Assembly: GCF_000023585.1 (NCBI RefSeq)
Contig: NC_012914.1
Coordinates: 6,919,501 to 6,983,500 of the forward strand
Length of the DNA: 64,000 bases
Source of the DNA: Paenibacillus sp. JDR-2
Lineage (GTDB): Bacteria > Bacillota > Bacilli > Paenibacillales > Paenibacillaceae
Direction: 5' to 3'
Part shown: positions 17,192 through 26,538 of the stretch, in pieces
Position numbering within the stretch: position 1 is the first letter of the stretch
Layout: each line of letters starts with the position of its first letter
Program-made: the position numbers and the translations under genes
Notes under the pieces: generated by a model
Database searches by the model: none
What the model was told of the DNA's origin: nothing
What the model saw: the letters and a program-made list of their open reading frames with translations, nothing else

Positions 17192-19735
17192 ATGCGTTTT
17201 TTCGAAGTGCTACGGCTAGAGCCTACGACGGATCAAACGGCGATCAAGAGAGCCTATACCCGTCTTGTCAAAATGTACCCGCCCGAAACTCACCAGGCGG
17301 AATTTCAAGAGCTTCGCGAGGCCTATGAACAGGCGGTTGCTTACAGCCAATCGGGCGGGGCCGAATCAGACGGCCCGGATGATCCTTTGCTCCAGTTCAA
17401 AAGCCAGGTTGAGAAGCTTTACCGGGATTACAACGCCAGAGTGAACGCGGGTAACTGGAAGCTGCTGCTTGAGAGCGAGATTTGCCACCATCTCGATACA
17501 AGCGAGGAAGCAAGCCGGATATTGCTGGATTTTTTCGCCGATCATTATTATCTCCCCCATGCCGTATGGGCCGCGTGCAATGAACAGTTCGGCTGGGACA
17601 GGAAAAGGGAACAGCTGCTTGAAGGCTATACGGAAGGCTTTGTCGACTATCTCATGGGAAGGATCAAACGGGATAACTTCTTCCGTTACGATAAGCTTAA
17701 GCAATGCGAGAACGGTCAGCAGGATATTTTTATCAGCCACTATTTCGAGGGGATGAATACCCTTGAGCAATTTGACTACCATACAGCACTGCAAGCTCTG
17801 AACAAGGCGCAAGGGATTGATCCCGGGCACCCTGATTTATTGATACTGAGAGCGAAATACGATATGGCCGTCGGCAGGCTCGAACTGGCTCTAGATCATT
17901 TAACCGGGCTTACCAAGCAGGATCCTCAAGATTATTATGCGATTTACTACCGTTCCGGCTTGTTGTACCGCATGGGCCATTATGAAGAAGCATACGCCGG
18001 CTATCAATCGATTCTGCCATTGAGACCGGAGGCTACCGATGTCTTGTTCTCTCTCGGAAAATGCGCGGTAAGCATTGGCCTGCATCACGAGGCCATCGGC
18101 TATTTGAAGCAGCTGGACGACATTTTGCCGCATGACGAAGAGGTCATTAACCTGCTCCTCTCCGCTTACCGCTTCCGCATTGACGAACTCAACGCGATAT
18201 ATAACGATGAACCGCAGAATATGGAAGCCGGGCATGAGCTCGTTGCGGCTTACCTGGCCTGCCATCAGCTCGAAGAGGCTTACCAGCTGCTTACGGAATT
18301 AGAGGAGAAGCATCCCTCCGTCAGATTGTATGTGCAGATGGCGCAAGCGCTCACCCGTCTCGGGAAGAGAGAGCTGGCTCTCTCGACGGTGAACAAAGCA
18401 TTGAGCCTGTTCCCGAATGAAGTCGACCTCCTCATGTGGAAAGCCGATCTTGTAGAGGAATTCGGTCAAACCGAAGAGGCCATCGCCTACTATAACGAAG
18501 TGATCCGGCTTAAGCCGGACGAGGCTATCGCTTACAATAACATGGCTTTCGTGCTGAACCGTCTGGAACGTTACGAGGAGGCTCTGGCAAGCGCGGAAAC
18601 AGCCGTCTCCTACGAGCCCTCCATGTCCAATTCCTATAGACACAAAGCAGAAGCCTTATTGAATCTCGAGCGTTATCAGGAGTGCTACGAAGCCTGCGAG
18701 GCTGCTCTTGAACGGAACAAATTTTACATGGAAGCTTATATTACGGAAATGAAGCTGTATAATGCCGTGGAGCAATCCCATAACGCCCTCGATGTATTTA
18801 ACCGTGCCGCCCGGCTTGATTTGAAGGACGGCCAACTGTATGTTCAGAAAGCGCGAGCTTTAAAACTGCAGGAGAATTACCAGGAAGCCATTCAGGCATG
18901 CGAACAGGCTCTTGAATTGGACGAAAACCATAAGGAAGCCGTCAAGCTCAAAGGAATCTGCCATTATGATCTGGATCAATACCAGGAAGCGCTTCTGGAG
19001 CTGAACAAATTAACGGAAGAGTATCAGAAGGAAGAGGAGGCTTGTTATTATGCCGTGCTTAGTTATTATCTCAATAACCAGCCGGATGAAGCCTTAAAGC
19101 TGGCCCTTGCCGTCATTAACCGCGGAGCCGCAAGACCGGAAGTATTTTACCATGTCATTGGGGATGTCCATAGGGACAAAGAAGACAGTGAAGGCGCCCG
19201 CGAGGCGTACCAGATGGCCGTCGATTATAATCCGGAGTGGCCAAGCTACCGTTATAAATTAGCGCTCTTGTTGAATGATAACCTTACTTGGAGAGAGTGT
19301 ATCGAGCATTTGGACAAGGTTATCGAGCTTGATCCAAACGCCATTGAGGCCAGGGAAACCAAGCTCCAAGCGTTATTTACACACGCCCAGAACTTTGAAG
19401 CCTGTATCCAGACAGGCTTGGAGCTTCTGGAGCTGGACCCGGGCAACAGCGATGCTTACGACTTCCTCGCGTGGTCTTATTACATGCAGGACAAGAAGGA
19501 AATCGCAAAGGCATATCTTCAGGAGGGCCTGCAAAAGCATTCCGACCATGTATCCATGCTTCATATCAAGCTGATCATGCTGATGGAAGGCGACCAGTCG
19601 AGAGAAGCCTTAGCCGTATGCGACCGTATCCTCGATCTTGATCCTCAGCATGAGGATACGTTAGCCCGCAGAAACGAGCTGCTCGATGCCGGGCAAGGAA
19701 GCAAGAAATCCCTGTTCAAGTGGCTTAAAAAGTAA
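17192..19735 (+). CDS. TPR-repeat protein with N-terminal degenerate J domain
   Basis: 847 residues. The first about 50 resemble a J domain (FFEVLRLEPTTDQTAIKRAY) but the HPD tripeptide needed to stimulate Hsp70 is replaced by YPPET. E. coli HscC is reported to work with unusual J-like partners (DjlB/DjlC), so this is its likely co-chaperone. From about residue 185 onward there are many tandem 34-residue tetratricopeptide repeats (for example EAIAYYNEVIRLKPDEAIAY and EAIQACEQALELDENHKEAV). No signal peptide; cytoplasmic scaffold. ATG is 3 bp after hscC stop, with AAGGAGAA inside the hscC end. The client is unknown. Confidence 0.88.
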   Translation: MRFFEVLRLEPTTDQTAIKRAYTRLVKMYPPETHQAEFQELREAYEQAVAYSQSGGAESDGPDDPLLQFKSQVEKLYRDYNARVNAGNWKLLLESEICHHLDTSEEASRILLDFFADHYYLPHAVWAACNEQFGWDRKREQLLEGYTEGFVDYLMGRIKRDNFFRYDKLKQCENGQQDIFISHYFEGMNTLEQFDYHTALQALNKAQGIDPGHPDLLILRAKYDMAVGRLELALDHLTGLTKQDPQDYYAIYYRSGLLYRMGHYEEAYAGYQSILPLRPEATDVLFSLGKCAVSIGLHHEAIGYLKQLDDILPHDEEVINLLLSAYRFRIDELNAIYNDEPQNMEAGHELVAAYLACHQLEEAYQLLTELEEKHPSVRLYVQMAQALTRLGKRELALSTVNKALSLFPNEVDLLMWKADLVEEFGQTEEAIAYYNEVIRLKPDEAIAYNNMAFVLNRLERYEEALASAETAVSYEPSMSNSYRHKAEALLNLERYQECYEACEAALERNKFYMEAYITEMKLYNAVEQSHNALDVFNRAARLDLKDGQLYVQKARALKLQENYQEAIQACEQALELDENHKEAVKLKGICHYDLDQYQEALLELNKLTEEYQKEEEACYYAVLSYYLNNQPDEALKLALAVINRGAARPEVFYHVIGDVHRDKEDSEGAREAYQMAVDYNPEWPSYRYKLALLLNDNLTWRECIEHLDKVIELDPNAIEARETKLQALFTHAQNFEACIQTGLELLELDPGNSDAYDFLAWSYYMQDKKEIAKAYLQEGLQKHSDHVSMLHIKLIMLMEGDQSREALAVCDRILDLDPQHEDTLARRNELLDAGQGSKKSLFKWLKK

Positions 19736-19738
19736 ATG

Positions 19739-19777
19739 AAGCTGCCGGTCCTTGGAGACCGGCAGCTTGTTTTTTAC
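19739..19777 (+). terminator. Terminator of the hscC operon
   Basis: AAGCTGCCGGTC, a 6-base loop, GACCGGCAGCTT, then a T run. It also faces the convergent YhgE-type gene. Confidence 0.85.
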
Positions 19778-19785
19778 ATCCTCAT

Positions 19786-21966
19786 TCAGATCTTAACCGG
19801 CATCAGCTGCTCGTCCCGCTGCTTCTTCGTCAAAGCGAAATATAGGCTCGTCAGAAGGATAAAGATCACAACGTAAAAGGCAAGCCGCCCGGCCTGCGCC
19901 CACATATGAGCAAAGTCGCCGCTCGAGATCACATCCCTGTAGCCGCGGATGCTGTAGGTCATCGGCAGCCAAGGATTCATCGCCTGCGCCCAGCCCGGCA
20001 GCAGCTCATACGGGAAGGTGCCCGCGCTTGAGACAAGTTGAAAAATCATGAGCAGCAGCACAACGAACCGGCCGGGATTATCGAGCCAGGTCACAAAGGC
20101 TTGAACAACAAACATAAAAGTAAACCCGGTTAATACGGTGTACAGATAAAATAGCGGCACGCTCTGCACCTTTAATCCCAGCACGTATAGAATAACCGTA
20201 CTTAATATAAGGGATTGCGCAAGACTCATCACGCCGAAGGTGAGCAGTTTGCTGAGGAACAAAGGAAACCCGTCCGCTTCGGCCGAAGAAGACTGTCTTG
20301 CCGAGAACATCGTCGTAAAGACAAGCGAGCCCGCAAACAAGGCCATGGACAGAAAATACGGGGCAATCCCGTTCGCGTACAGCCTCACCTTGCGGTCGTC
20401 ATTCGCCACAATCGTAACCGGCTCGGCAATCATCTGGATCGTCTTCTCGTCCGCCTTGAGGCTGGCTGTCTGCTCGGCGGCACTCGCCAAATTGTCCGCC
20501 AGCTGCTGTGAGCCGGTGGCCAGCTTATCGGCTCCGGTTGTCAGCTCGCCCGCACCGGAGGCCAGCTGCGAGGCACCGCTTGCAAGCGAAGCACCGCCGG
20601 CCTCGAACTGCGAGATACCGGATTTCAGCTTCTCCGACCCTTGCGCCAGCTGGCCTGCGCCTTGTCCAAGCTGCTTGCTGCCCGATACGAAAGCCGGGAA
20701 TTTGGCCGCCATTTGCGATAAGCCGTCACGCAGCTGATCCTGTGCCGACGCCAGCTGCGAGGCGCTTTGCAGCAGCTTGCTCTGCCCGGAGCTTAGCTGC
20801 TTGCTGCCGGCAAGCAGCTTCTGCTGCCCGGCATTTAAGGTGCGGCTGCCCGTAAGCAGCTCCTGCTGGCCCTTGCTCAGCTCCTTCGCGCCGCCAGCTA
20901 CCGCCTGACTTGCCGCCAGCAGCTTCTGCATCGCCGGATCGGCAGCCAGCTCGGCGTTGTTCTCCGCCAGCTGCTTGAGGCCCGCAGCTACCTGGGCGCT
21001 GCCGTCTTCCAGCGCCTCGCTGGCGGCAGCCGATGCGGTAAGCCCCGTCTGCAACTGCTTACTGCCGGCTGCGGACTGCTGCAGGCCGGCGTACAGATCA
21101 TCCGCTCCGCTCTTGGCGGACTGGATCCCGTCCTTCAGCTGCCCCGATCCATCCGCCAGCTTATCGGCTCCCTGCTTCAGCTGCGTTGAAGCCGTACCCA
21201 GCTGCGAAGCTCCGGTTGATAAAGTCTCCGCGCTGCTGCTTAGCTTCGACAGCCCCGCATTCAGCTCCGATGCCCCGCTCTCCAGCTGGCCGACACTGGC
21301 GTGAAGCTTGGCCGCACCGCCCGACAGCTCCTGCAGCTTGCCGCTTAGCGTCCCCGCACCGTTCTTTAATTGCAACGTACCGTCATGCAGATCCGAAGCT
21401 CCGGCCGCCAGCCGCGAAAGACCGCTCGAAAGCTCCGAGAATTGAGAGAGCATACTTCTCGAATACGCCTCAGTCAGATTTTGCGACAGCTTGTTTCGCA
21501 GCTCCTTTGTCGCATTTTCGCTGATCTGCCCGGATATAAAGTTATAAAAGCTGTTCGATTCGAAGATAATGTCCGCCTTCTGAGGCGTGTCGCTTGTTAA
21601 AGAGGACGCATGCTCGGAGAAATTGTCCGGAATCGTAATCGTCGCATAATACTGGTTGCTGACCATCCCCTCGCGGGCAGCCTGCTCGCTGACAAAGCGC
21701 CAGTCGAAGGTCTCATTCTCCTTCAGCTCCTTCACGAAATCCTCGCCGACATTCATCGCTTTCCCTTGATATTCCGCGCCTTTATCCAGATTGACAACGG
21801 CAACCGGCAAATTCTGAAGCTTCCCGTAAGGATCCCAGTTCCCCTTAATCAGGAACCCGCCGTACAGCATCGGCACGATAGAAACGCCAAGAAACGTAAT
21901 GATAAGCATCCTGTTTTTCAGAAAATAACCCAGGTCCTTCTTAAACACTCGAAACGGATTAGCCAA
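19786..21966 (-). CDS. yhgE: YhgE/Pip-type membrane protein
   Basis: 726 residues. The first membrane helix (MLIITFLGVSIVPMLYGGFL) is followed by a long extracellular part. Residues about 185-500 are dozens of 7-residue repeats rich in Gly, Leu, Ser and Ala (LSGGAAKLHASVGQLESGAS type), predicted to form a coiled-coil stalk. Then come about six membrane helices of ABC-2 permease type. This is the architecture of B. subtilis YhgE and the Lactococcus phage-infection protein Pip, and is related to EsaA/YueB. Role is unsettled: phage receptor, export or envelope function. It is a single gene; the repeats also make the antisense strand look open. Confidence 0.9.
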   Translation of the reverse strand: MANPFRVFKKDLGYFLKNRMLIITFLGVSIVPMLYGGFLIKGNWDPYGKLQNLPVAVVNLDKGAEYQGKAMNVGEDFVKELKENETFDWRFVSEQAAREGMVSNQYYATITIPDNFSEHASSLTSDTPQKADIIFESNSFYNFISGQISENATKELRNKLSQNLTEAYSRSMLSQFSELSSGLSRLAAGASDLHDGTLQLKNGAGTLSGKLQELSGGAAKLHASVGQLESGASELNAGLSKLSSSAETLSTGASQLGTASTQLKQGADKLADGSGQLKDGIQSAKSGADDLYAGLQQSAAGSKQLQTGLTASAAASEALEDGSAQVAAGLKQLAENNAELAADPAMQKLLAASQAVAGGAKELSKGQQELLTGSRTLNAGQQKLLAGSKQLSSGQSKLLQSASQLASAQDQLRDGLSQMAAKFPAFVSGSKQLGQGAGQLAQGSEKLKSGISQFEAGGASLASGASQLASGAGELTTGADKLATGSQQLADNLASAAEQTASLKADEKTIQMIAEPVTIVANDDRKVRLYANGIAPYFLSMALFAGSLVFTTMFSARQSSSAEADGFPLFLSKLLTFGVMSLAQSLILSTVILYVLGLKVQSVPLFYLYTVLTGFTFMFVVQAFVTWLDNPGRFVVLLLMIFQLVSSAGTFPYELLPGWAQAMNPWLPMTYSIRGYRDVISSGDFAHMWAQAGRLAFYVVIFILLTSLYFALTKKQRDEQLMPVKI

Positions 21967-22101
21967 TTCGGATCCATCCTTTATCTGTCATTCTTCGTGC
22001 CCCTATTGTTTCCTATGCCTTCCACTTCCATTCGACAGCTATTGCATTTAGATTCTCGTACACTTTAATAGAGGACTACATTTTGAAGGGATGCGATCCT
22101 G

Positions 22102-22905
22102 ATGAGTCGATGGAAAGCCGTTGTGCCGCTGCTAATCGGTTGTCTCTTTACCTTTGCAATAACGGGCTATGCCGCCTCCCAAGCGGCATACGAAGAAGCG
22201 GAGCAGTCATGGGCCGCCCCGGCTTTAAAGGAATGGCTCGATCTCGGATGGCTGCAGGGCTATCCGGACGGGACGATTAAACCGGAGATGCCCGTGACCC
22301 GGGCGGAGATGGTATCAATGATCAACAGAGCTTTCGAATTGAGCGACGCTGCCCCCTTCTTTTATCAAGATGTTAAGATTTCCGACTGGTTTTATACCGA
22401 AATAGGCAAAGCCGTTCAAGCAGGCTACATACCCGAGGGAGGCAACGGCCGGATAAGACCGGAGCAGATCATTACCCGGGAGGAAGCGGCTCTTATGCTC
22501 GCAACCCTGGTTCAGCTGGAGCTTCCGAGAGAACAGGACACCTCATTCAGTGACAATGATCGGATCCCGGAAGCAAGCCGCGGAGCCGTTGCCAACTTAG
22601 CGGAAAAAGGAATTGTGCAGGGCTACCCGGACGACACCTTCCGGCCGACGGAGCCGGTCACTCGTGCAAGCGCTGTCAGCATGATCGACAGACTGCTGAA
22701 GTCCGGCATCGTGAACCGGACTTACTCGGCTCCGGGTACTTACGGCCTTGAATCCGCCGTCGAGACGGTGTACGGAGACGTTACGATAGCGGCTCCGGAT
22801 GTTACCTTGCGGAATCTGCATATTAAAGGGGATTTGATTATCAAGAGCGGCAGCGAGGGTTACCGCCTTATCGATGTCGTAGTGGATGGCGGCACGATCG
22901 GCTGA
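22102..22905 (+). CDS. SLH-domain surface protein
   Basis: 267 residues with a signal peptide (about 1-24; VVPLLIGCLFTFAITGYA). Three S-layer homology domains follow (about 35-80, 92-145 and 155-205), each with the LGWLQGYPDGTIKPEMPVTRAE type of core. They bind pyruvylated cell-wall polymer and anchor proteins to the wall. The last about 55 residues (TVYGDVTIAAPDVTLRNLHI) look like rungs of a beta-helix, which is short for a catalytic domain. It may be a truncated or minimal SLH protein. GAAGGGA precedes the ATG at 22102 by about 10 bp. No terminator is obvious. Confidence 0.88.
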   Translation: MSRWKAVVPLLIGCLFTFAITGYAASQAAYEEAEQSWAAPALKEWLDLGWLQGYPDGTIKPEMPVTRAEMVSMINRAFELSDAAPFFYQDVKISDWFYTEIGKAVQAGYIPEGGNGRIRPEQIITREEAALMLATLVQLELPREQDTSFSDNDRIPEASRGAVANLAEKGIVQGYPDDTFRPTEPVTRASAVSMIDRLLKSGIVNRTYSAPGTYGLESAVETVYGDVTIAAPDVTLRNLHIKGDLIIKSGSEGYRLIDVVVDGGTIG

Positions 22906-22981
22906 CATCAGCTTGCCTATAGCATTGCTTTCCGGTTATTTGGTACTATTAGTCTAAAAAACAGATAAAGGAAAATACGCT

Positions 22982-23632
22982 ATGTCCTCCACTTCATTAG
23001 AATCTATTGCTTACCGTGAAATCCGGGAACGGATTATGCGGGCTGAATTCATGCCGGGTTCCATGCTCTCGGAGAACGAGCTTGCCGCGCAGCTTGGGAT
23101 GAGCAGAACGCCGGTCCGCGCCGCAATTTCCCTGCTTGAGCGGGAAGGGCTTGTAGGCTCCTTCCGTGGACGGGGGGTTATGGTGAAGGAAGTATCCGCC
23201 CATGAATTCAGCGAGATGTACGAGGTTCTTGTCTCCATGCAGCTGTTCGTGCTGGACACAGCCGCCAAACGGCAGCTAAAGTTCGATATACCAGCTATGG
23301 AACGAGTGCTCGAGCAGCAGCAATCCGCCTTGGAGCAAAAGGATTTCTACGGCTACTACAATAGTACTTTGCAATTTACCGAAACCATCCTTAAGACGAT
23401 CCATAATGAAAGCATGCTGCAAATTATGGAGCTGTACCGCGGCCGTTACGTGTTCAGCACCGTATCCTATCGCATCAAATATCCGCAATATCAGCCAAGC
23501 CGTTCCATTCAAACGAACCGCAGTATTCTTGAAGCCATTAAGGCCGGCGATACAGCCGCGGCTAAAACCGCCGTCGCCTCGCAGTACTCGGATACCCACG
23601 AACACTTCATTCTTCATGGCTTGATGAAATAA
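22982..23632 (+). CDS. GntR family regulator (FadR/FCD subfamily)
   Basis: 216 residues. The winged helix-turn-helix spans about 5-72 (SENELAAQLGMSRTPVRAAISLLEREGLV) and is followed by an all-helical FCD ligand domain (about 78-212). AAAGGAAA lies 7-8 bp before the ATG. A terminator separates it from the phosphatase and ABC transport genes that follow on the same strand, so it is the likely regulator of that cluster. The effector might be a sugar phosphate or polyol phosphate, an inference from context only. Confidence 0.9.
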   Translation: MSSTSLESIAYREIRERIMRAEFMPGSMLSENELAAQLGMSRTPVRAAISLLEREGLVGSFRGRGVMVKEVSAHEFSEMYEVLVSMQLFVLDTAAKRQLKFDIPAMERVLEQQQSALEQKDFYGYYNSTLQFTETILKTIHNESMLQIMELYRGRYVFSTVSYRIKYPQYQPSRSIQTNRSILEAIKAGDTAAAKTAVASQYSDTHEHFILHGLMK

Positions 23633-23649
23633 ATAGCTGCCAGACCCGC

Positions 23650-23683
23650 AACCGGAAGTCCTCAGGACTTTCCGGTTTTTTTG
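23650..23683 (+). terminator. Terminator after the GntR gene
   Basis: AACCGGAAGTCC, then GGACTTTCCGGTT, followed by TTTTTTG. One base bulges in the stem. Confidence 0.8.
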
Positions 23684-23785
23684 TTTTGCTTTTTTACAAA
23701 TATTCAATCCCACGATTACACACAACTTACATACAACCTGCATACTAAATGGGAAGATAAGAGATTCGAGGAGGTAACGTAAAAG

Positions 23786-24763
23786 ATGACAACCATTCAA
23801 TTAGGTAAATCCAATTCGGGGATCTGGTTCGACGAAAAACGTTTTGCTACAGACAAACGCCCTTGGTTTGGCGAGCTGCCGCAGCTGCCGGCAGGAGATT
23901 TCTCCTTTGCGGTTGTAGGCGACCGCTGCGGTCTTGCTACACCCGGCGTGTTCGAGAAAGCGCTCGACCTGCTGACTGATCTGAAGCCAAGCTTTATCCT
24001 CTCCGTTGGCGACTTGATCGAAGGCTACTGGCGAGACCCGGCTAACGTACACGAAGAGTGGGACGAGATTGATGCCAAAATCGGGGCGACAGGCGTTCCG
24101 TTCTTCCAGGTTGTCGGCAACCATGATTACGGCAATCCGATGATGGCCGAGGTATGGAGAGCACGCAAAGGCTTCGAATATTATGCATTCCGCTTGAATG
24201 ATGTCCTCTATTTGGTTGTCAATACCGAGAATCCTCCACAAGAGTTCCCGGATGCCGTTATGGATACGATTAAACAAGCTACTGAACGGTTCAAGCAAAA
24301 TCCTACTACTCCTCTGGAACAATTATTCAGCGGAATGGCAGCGATGTCGCCTGAAGGAGCAGCCGAGCTGAGTAAGCTTAATATCGGCATCGGCGAAGAG
24401 CAGTTAGCCTTCTTCCAAGAAGTATTGGAGAACAACCAAGACGCGAAACACACGTTCGTGACGATGCATAAACCGGGCTGGAAATCGGATAATGCGGATT
24501 TCGCGGAGCTTGAGCGCATGCTTGAAGGCCGCTCCCACACCGTATTTGCCGGCCACTTCCACTCTCTTGAATATACCAGCAAAAAAGAGGCTTCCAAGCA
24601 ATATATTCAGCTCGGCCGTACCGGAGGCTTGACGCATGGCGGCAACCGTTCGGACGAGAATCTGATCCTCTGGGTAACGATGAAAAGCGGTGTTCCATCC
24701 TACCGGGTTATCCATCTGGATGGCGTTGACGAGATCGGGAACTATGAGCCGCACGAGCACTAA
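23786..24763 (+). CDS. Calcineurin-like metallophosphoesterase
   Basis: 325 residues, no signal peptide, so cytoplasmic. The dinuclear-metal motifs are partly degenerate at the first site (VVGDRCG in place of DxH) and clear elsewhere: SVGDLIEG, VVGNHDYG, TMHKPGW and AGHFHSLE. GAGGAGGTAACGTAAAAG precedes the ATG with good spacing. It is the first gene of a run of three phosphatase genes and an ABC importer. It probably removes phosphate from an imported phosphoester; the substrate is unknown. The missing first histidine may change metal use or activity. Confidence 0.85.
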   Translation: MTTIQLGKSNSGIWFDEKRFATDKRPWFGELPQLPAGDFSFAVVGDRCGLATPGVFEKALDLLTDLKPSFILSVGDLIEGYWRDPANVHEEWDEIDAKIGATGVPFFQVVGNHDYGNPMMAEVWRARKGFEYYAFRLNDVLYLVVNTENPPQEFPDAVMDTIKQATERFKQNPTTPLEQLFSGMAAMSPEGAAELSKLNIGIGEEQLAFFQEVLENNQDAKHTFVTMHKPGWKSDNADFAELERMLEGRSHTVFAGHFHSLEYTSKKEASKQYIQLGRTGGLTHGGNRSDENLILWVTMKSGVPSYRVIHLDGVDEIGNYEPHEH

Positions 24764-24868
24764 GCAACCCATCATTTTCAAAAAAAATTAGCTTATGCTT
24801 TCGAAACAAGAATCATCATGAACAGCGAAGCTGTTTGTGTGATCATTCTTTTTAGGAGGGTTCTTACG

Positions 24869-25690
24869 ATGGAAAAGCTGAAGTTCGTTCACCTGACAGA
24901 CACGCACATGAATGCGCCGGGAGTAGACAATCCTTTTGCCAAGTTTAATCTGGCTGACAAAGTAAAACGCGTATTCGAGCATATCAAAACAGCCTCCGTA
25001 TCCCCGGCATTTGTTGTGATCACTGGCGACCTGACGCATGAAGGCAACGTTCAGGACTACGAATACATCCGCACGATTGTTGACGAAGGCTCCGCCCTGC
25101 TTGGCGTGCCTGTCCATGTCGTCCTTGGCAACCATGACCACCGCGCTCCGTTCCGCGAAGGCTTCCTGAAGGAGGAGCCTTCCGAGCAAGCCTACTACTA
25201 CTCCCATACGATTCAAGGCGTTCGCCTGATCGGCCTTAACTCCCAAGTGAAAGGCCAGCATCACGGAGAGATCGACGCCGAGCAATTGGCATGGCTCGAA
25301 GATACGCTCAGCACGCCGGCTGAGAATGGCACAATCGTAGCTCTGCATCATCCGATGCTGAACATTAACGGCATGCCTGCCGACCACGTGCTTGCGAACC
25401 GCGATCAGCTGGGCAACGTGCTGGAAGGCACGGACGTTATTGGCGTCGTAGCCGGCCACGTGCATACGAACAACGTAGGGACTTATAAAGGCATTTGCCA
25501 CGTAGCGGCAACAGGAACAGCCTTCGGCGGCGAAGCTGCTGAAGACAATCATTTCAAGATGGTCGATTTCTGCGGCTACAACATTGTCTCCGTCTACGAA
25601 GAAGGCGTTACGGTACAAACCGTTGTTATGCCAGGCATGCAGGATGAGTTTTTCCGCTTCCCCATTGAAGCTTTGATGGCCCACAACTAA
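24869..25690 (+). CDS. Metallophosphoesterase, CpdA/GpdQ-like phosphodiesterase
   Basis: 273 residues, cytoplasmic. All calcineurin-like metal motifs are present: HLTDTHM (DxH), VITGDLTHEG, VLGNHDHR, ALHHPM and AGHVHTN. This set is typical of the class III cyclic-nucleotide/glycerophosphodiester phosphodiesterases (CpdA, GpdQ). The ATG at 24869 has AGGAGG about 10 bp upstream; an in-frame ATG at 24818 lacks such a site. In context, a phosphodiester such as a glycerophosphodiester is a reasonable substrate. It lies 105 bp after the first metallophosphoesterase gene. Confidence 0.88.
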   Translation: MEKLKFVHLTDTHMNAPGVDNPFAKFNLADKVKRVFEHIKTASVSPAFVVITGDLTHEGNVQDYEYIRTIVDEGSALLGVPVHVVLGNHDHRAPFREGFLKEEPSEQAYYYSHTIQGVRLIGLNSQVKGQHHGEIDAEQLAWLEDTLSTPAENGTIVALHHPMLNINGMPADHVLANRDQLGNVLEGTDVIGVVAGHVHTNNVGTYKGICHVAATGTAFGGEAAEDNHFKMVDFCGYNIVSVYEEGVTVQTVVMPGMQDEFFRFPIEALMAHN

Positions 25691-25709
25691 GAGAAAGAGG
25701 GTTCTCCCC

Positions 25710-26495
25710 ATGACGAATCAAGTAATGCCAATAGGTCTGCTTCCCTTGGAAGGCGTCTTTAACTTCCGGGACATGGGCGGCTACCGAACAGAGGGCGGCC
25801 GTAAGGTCAAGAAAGGCTTATTGTTCCGTGCCGCGGAATTAACCGGACTTACGCCGGAAGATCACCGCATCCTTGAAGCTTATAATCTGCGTCATGTCTT
25901 CGATTACCGCAATCGCGGCGAAGCCGAGCAAAAGCCCGATCCGCAGATCGGACAAGCGGTCAACATCCGTATTCCCGCGAACGCAGCCGCGGAAGATGCG
26001 CCAAGTCTCGATCTCGAGAAAGTATTCGCCAGCGGGCTTCACAACCAGTTCTCGGAGAACATGCTTCATGATCTTTACGCCGCTCTTCCGATCCGGAATG
26101 ATTCCTACAAGAAGCTGATGGAGCTTCTTGCAAATCCGGAAGCGAATCTGCCGCTTGTCCAGCATTGCGCCGGCGGCCGTGACCGCACGGGCGTAGGCAG
26201 CATGCTGATTCTGCTGACCCTTGGCGTACCTTATGAAACGGTGCTGGAGGATTACCTGCTGTCAAATGTAACTCTTGAGAAATTCCATCAGCAGATGTTC
26301 GACATGGCAGCCAAATATGTCAGTGCCGAAGAGCTCCGGAAAATCGAAGAAGCGATGCTGCTGCAAGAAATGTATTTGAAGGCTACGCTCGACAGCATTA
26401 TCCGCGAGTATGAGAGCTTTGACCGTTATTTGCTGGAGGAATTCGGCATTGACGAGGCTATGAAACAACGGATTCAAGATTATTGCTTGGAATAG
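25710..26495 (+). CDS. Protein-tyrosine/phosphoinositide phosphatase family (Tyr_phosphatase_3)
   Basis: 261 residues, no signal peptide. The active-site loop is HCAGGRDRTGVG (HCX5R, residues about 152-163). The N-terminal FNFRDMGGYRTEGGRKVKKGLLFRAAEL is characteristic of the family that includes Listeria LipA and Mycobacterium MptpB. Members with the DRTG loop act on phosphotyrosine and phosphoinositides. AAAGAGGG lies about 9 bp before the ATG, and the gene begins 19 bp after the second metallophosphoesterase. Its place in the operon suggests a small-molecule phosphate ester as substrate, not a protein. Confidence 0.88.
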   Translation: MTNQVMPIGLLPLEGVFNFRDMGGYRTEGGRKVKKGLLFRAAELTGLTPEDHRILEAYNLRHVFDYRNRGEAEQKPDPQIGQAVNIRIPANAAAEDAPSLDLEKVFASGLHNQFSENMLHDLYAALPIRNDSYKKLMELLANPEANLPLVQHCAGGRDRTGVGSMLILLTLGVPYETVLEDYLLSNVTLEKFHQQMFDMAAKYVSAEELRKIEEAMLLQEMYLKATLDSIIREYESFDRYLLEEFGIDEAMKQRIQDYCLE

Positions 26496-26538
26496 ATCAA
26501 ATTAAAAACTTCTACTATAGCGGAGGGAAACACTCATT

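Noticed and set aside
20215..21600. Several plus-strand frames opposite the YhgE-type protein
   Set aside because: They mirror the Gly/Ser/Leu heptad repeats and carry no start signals.
24788..25711. A 307-codon open frame on the minus strand opposite a metallophosphoesterase
   Set aside because: The plus strand has all metal motifs and a good start site. The minus frame has no recognisable domain.
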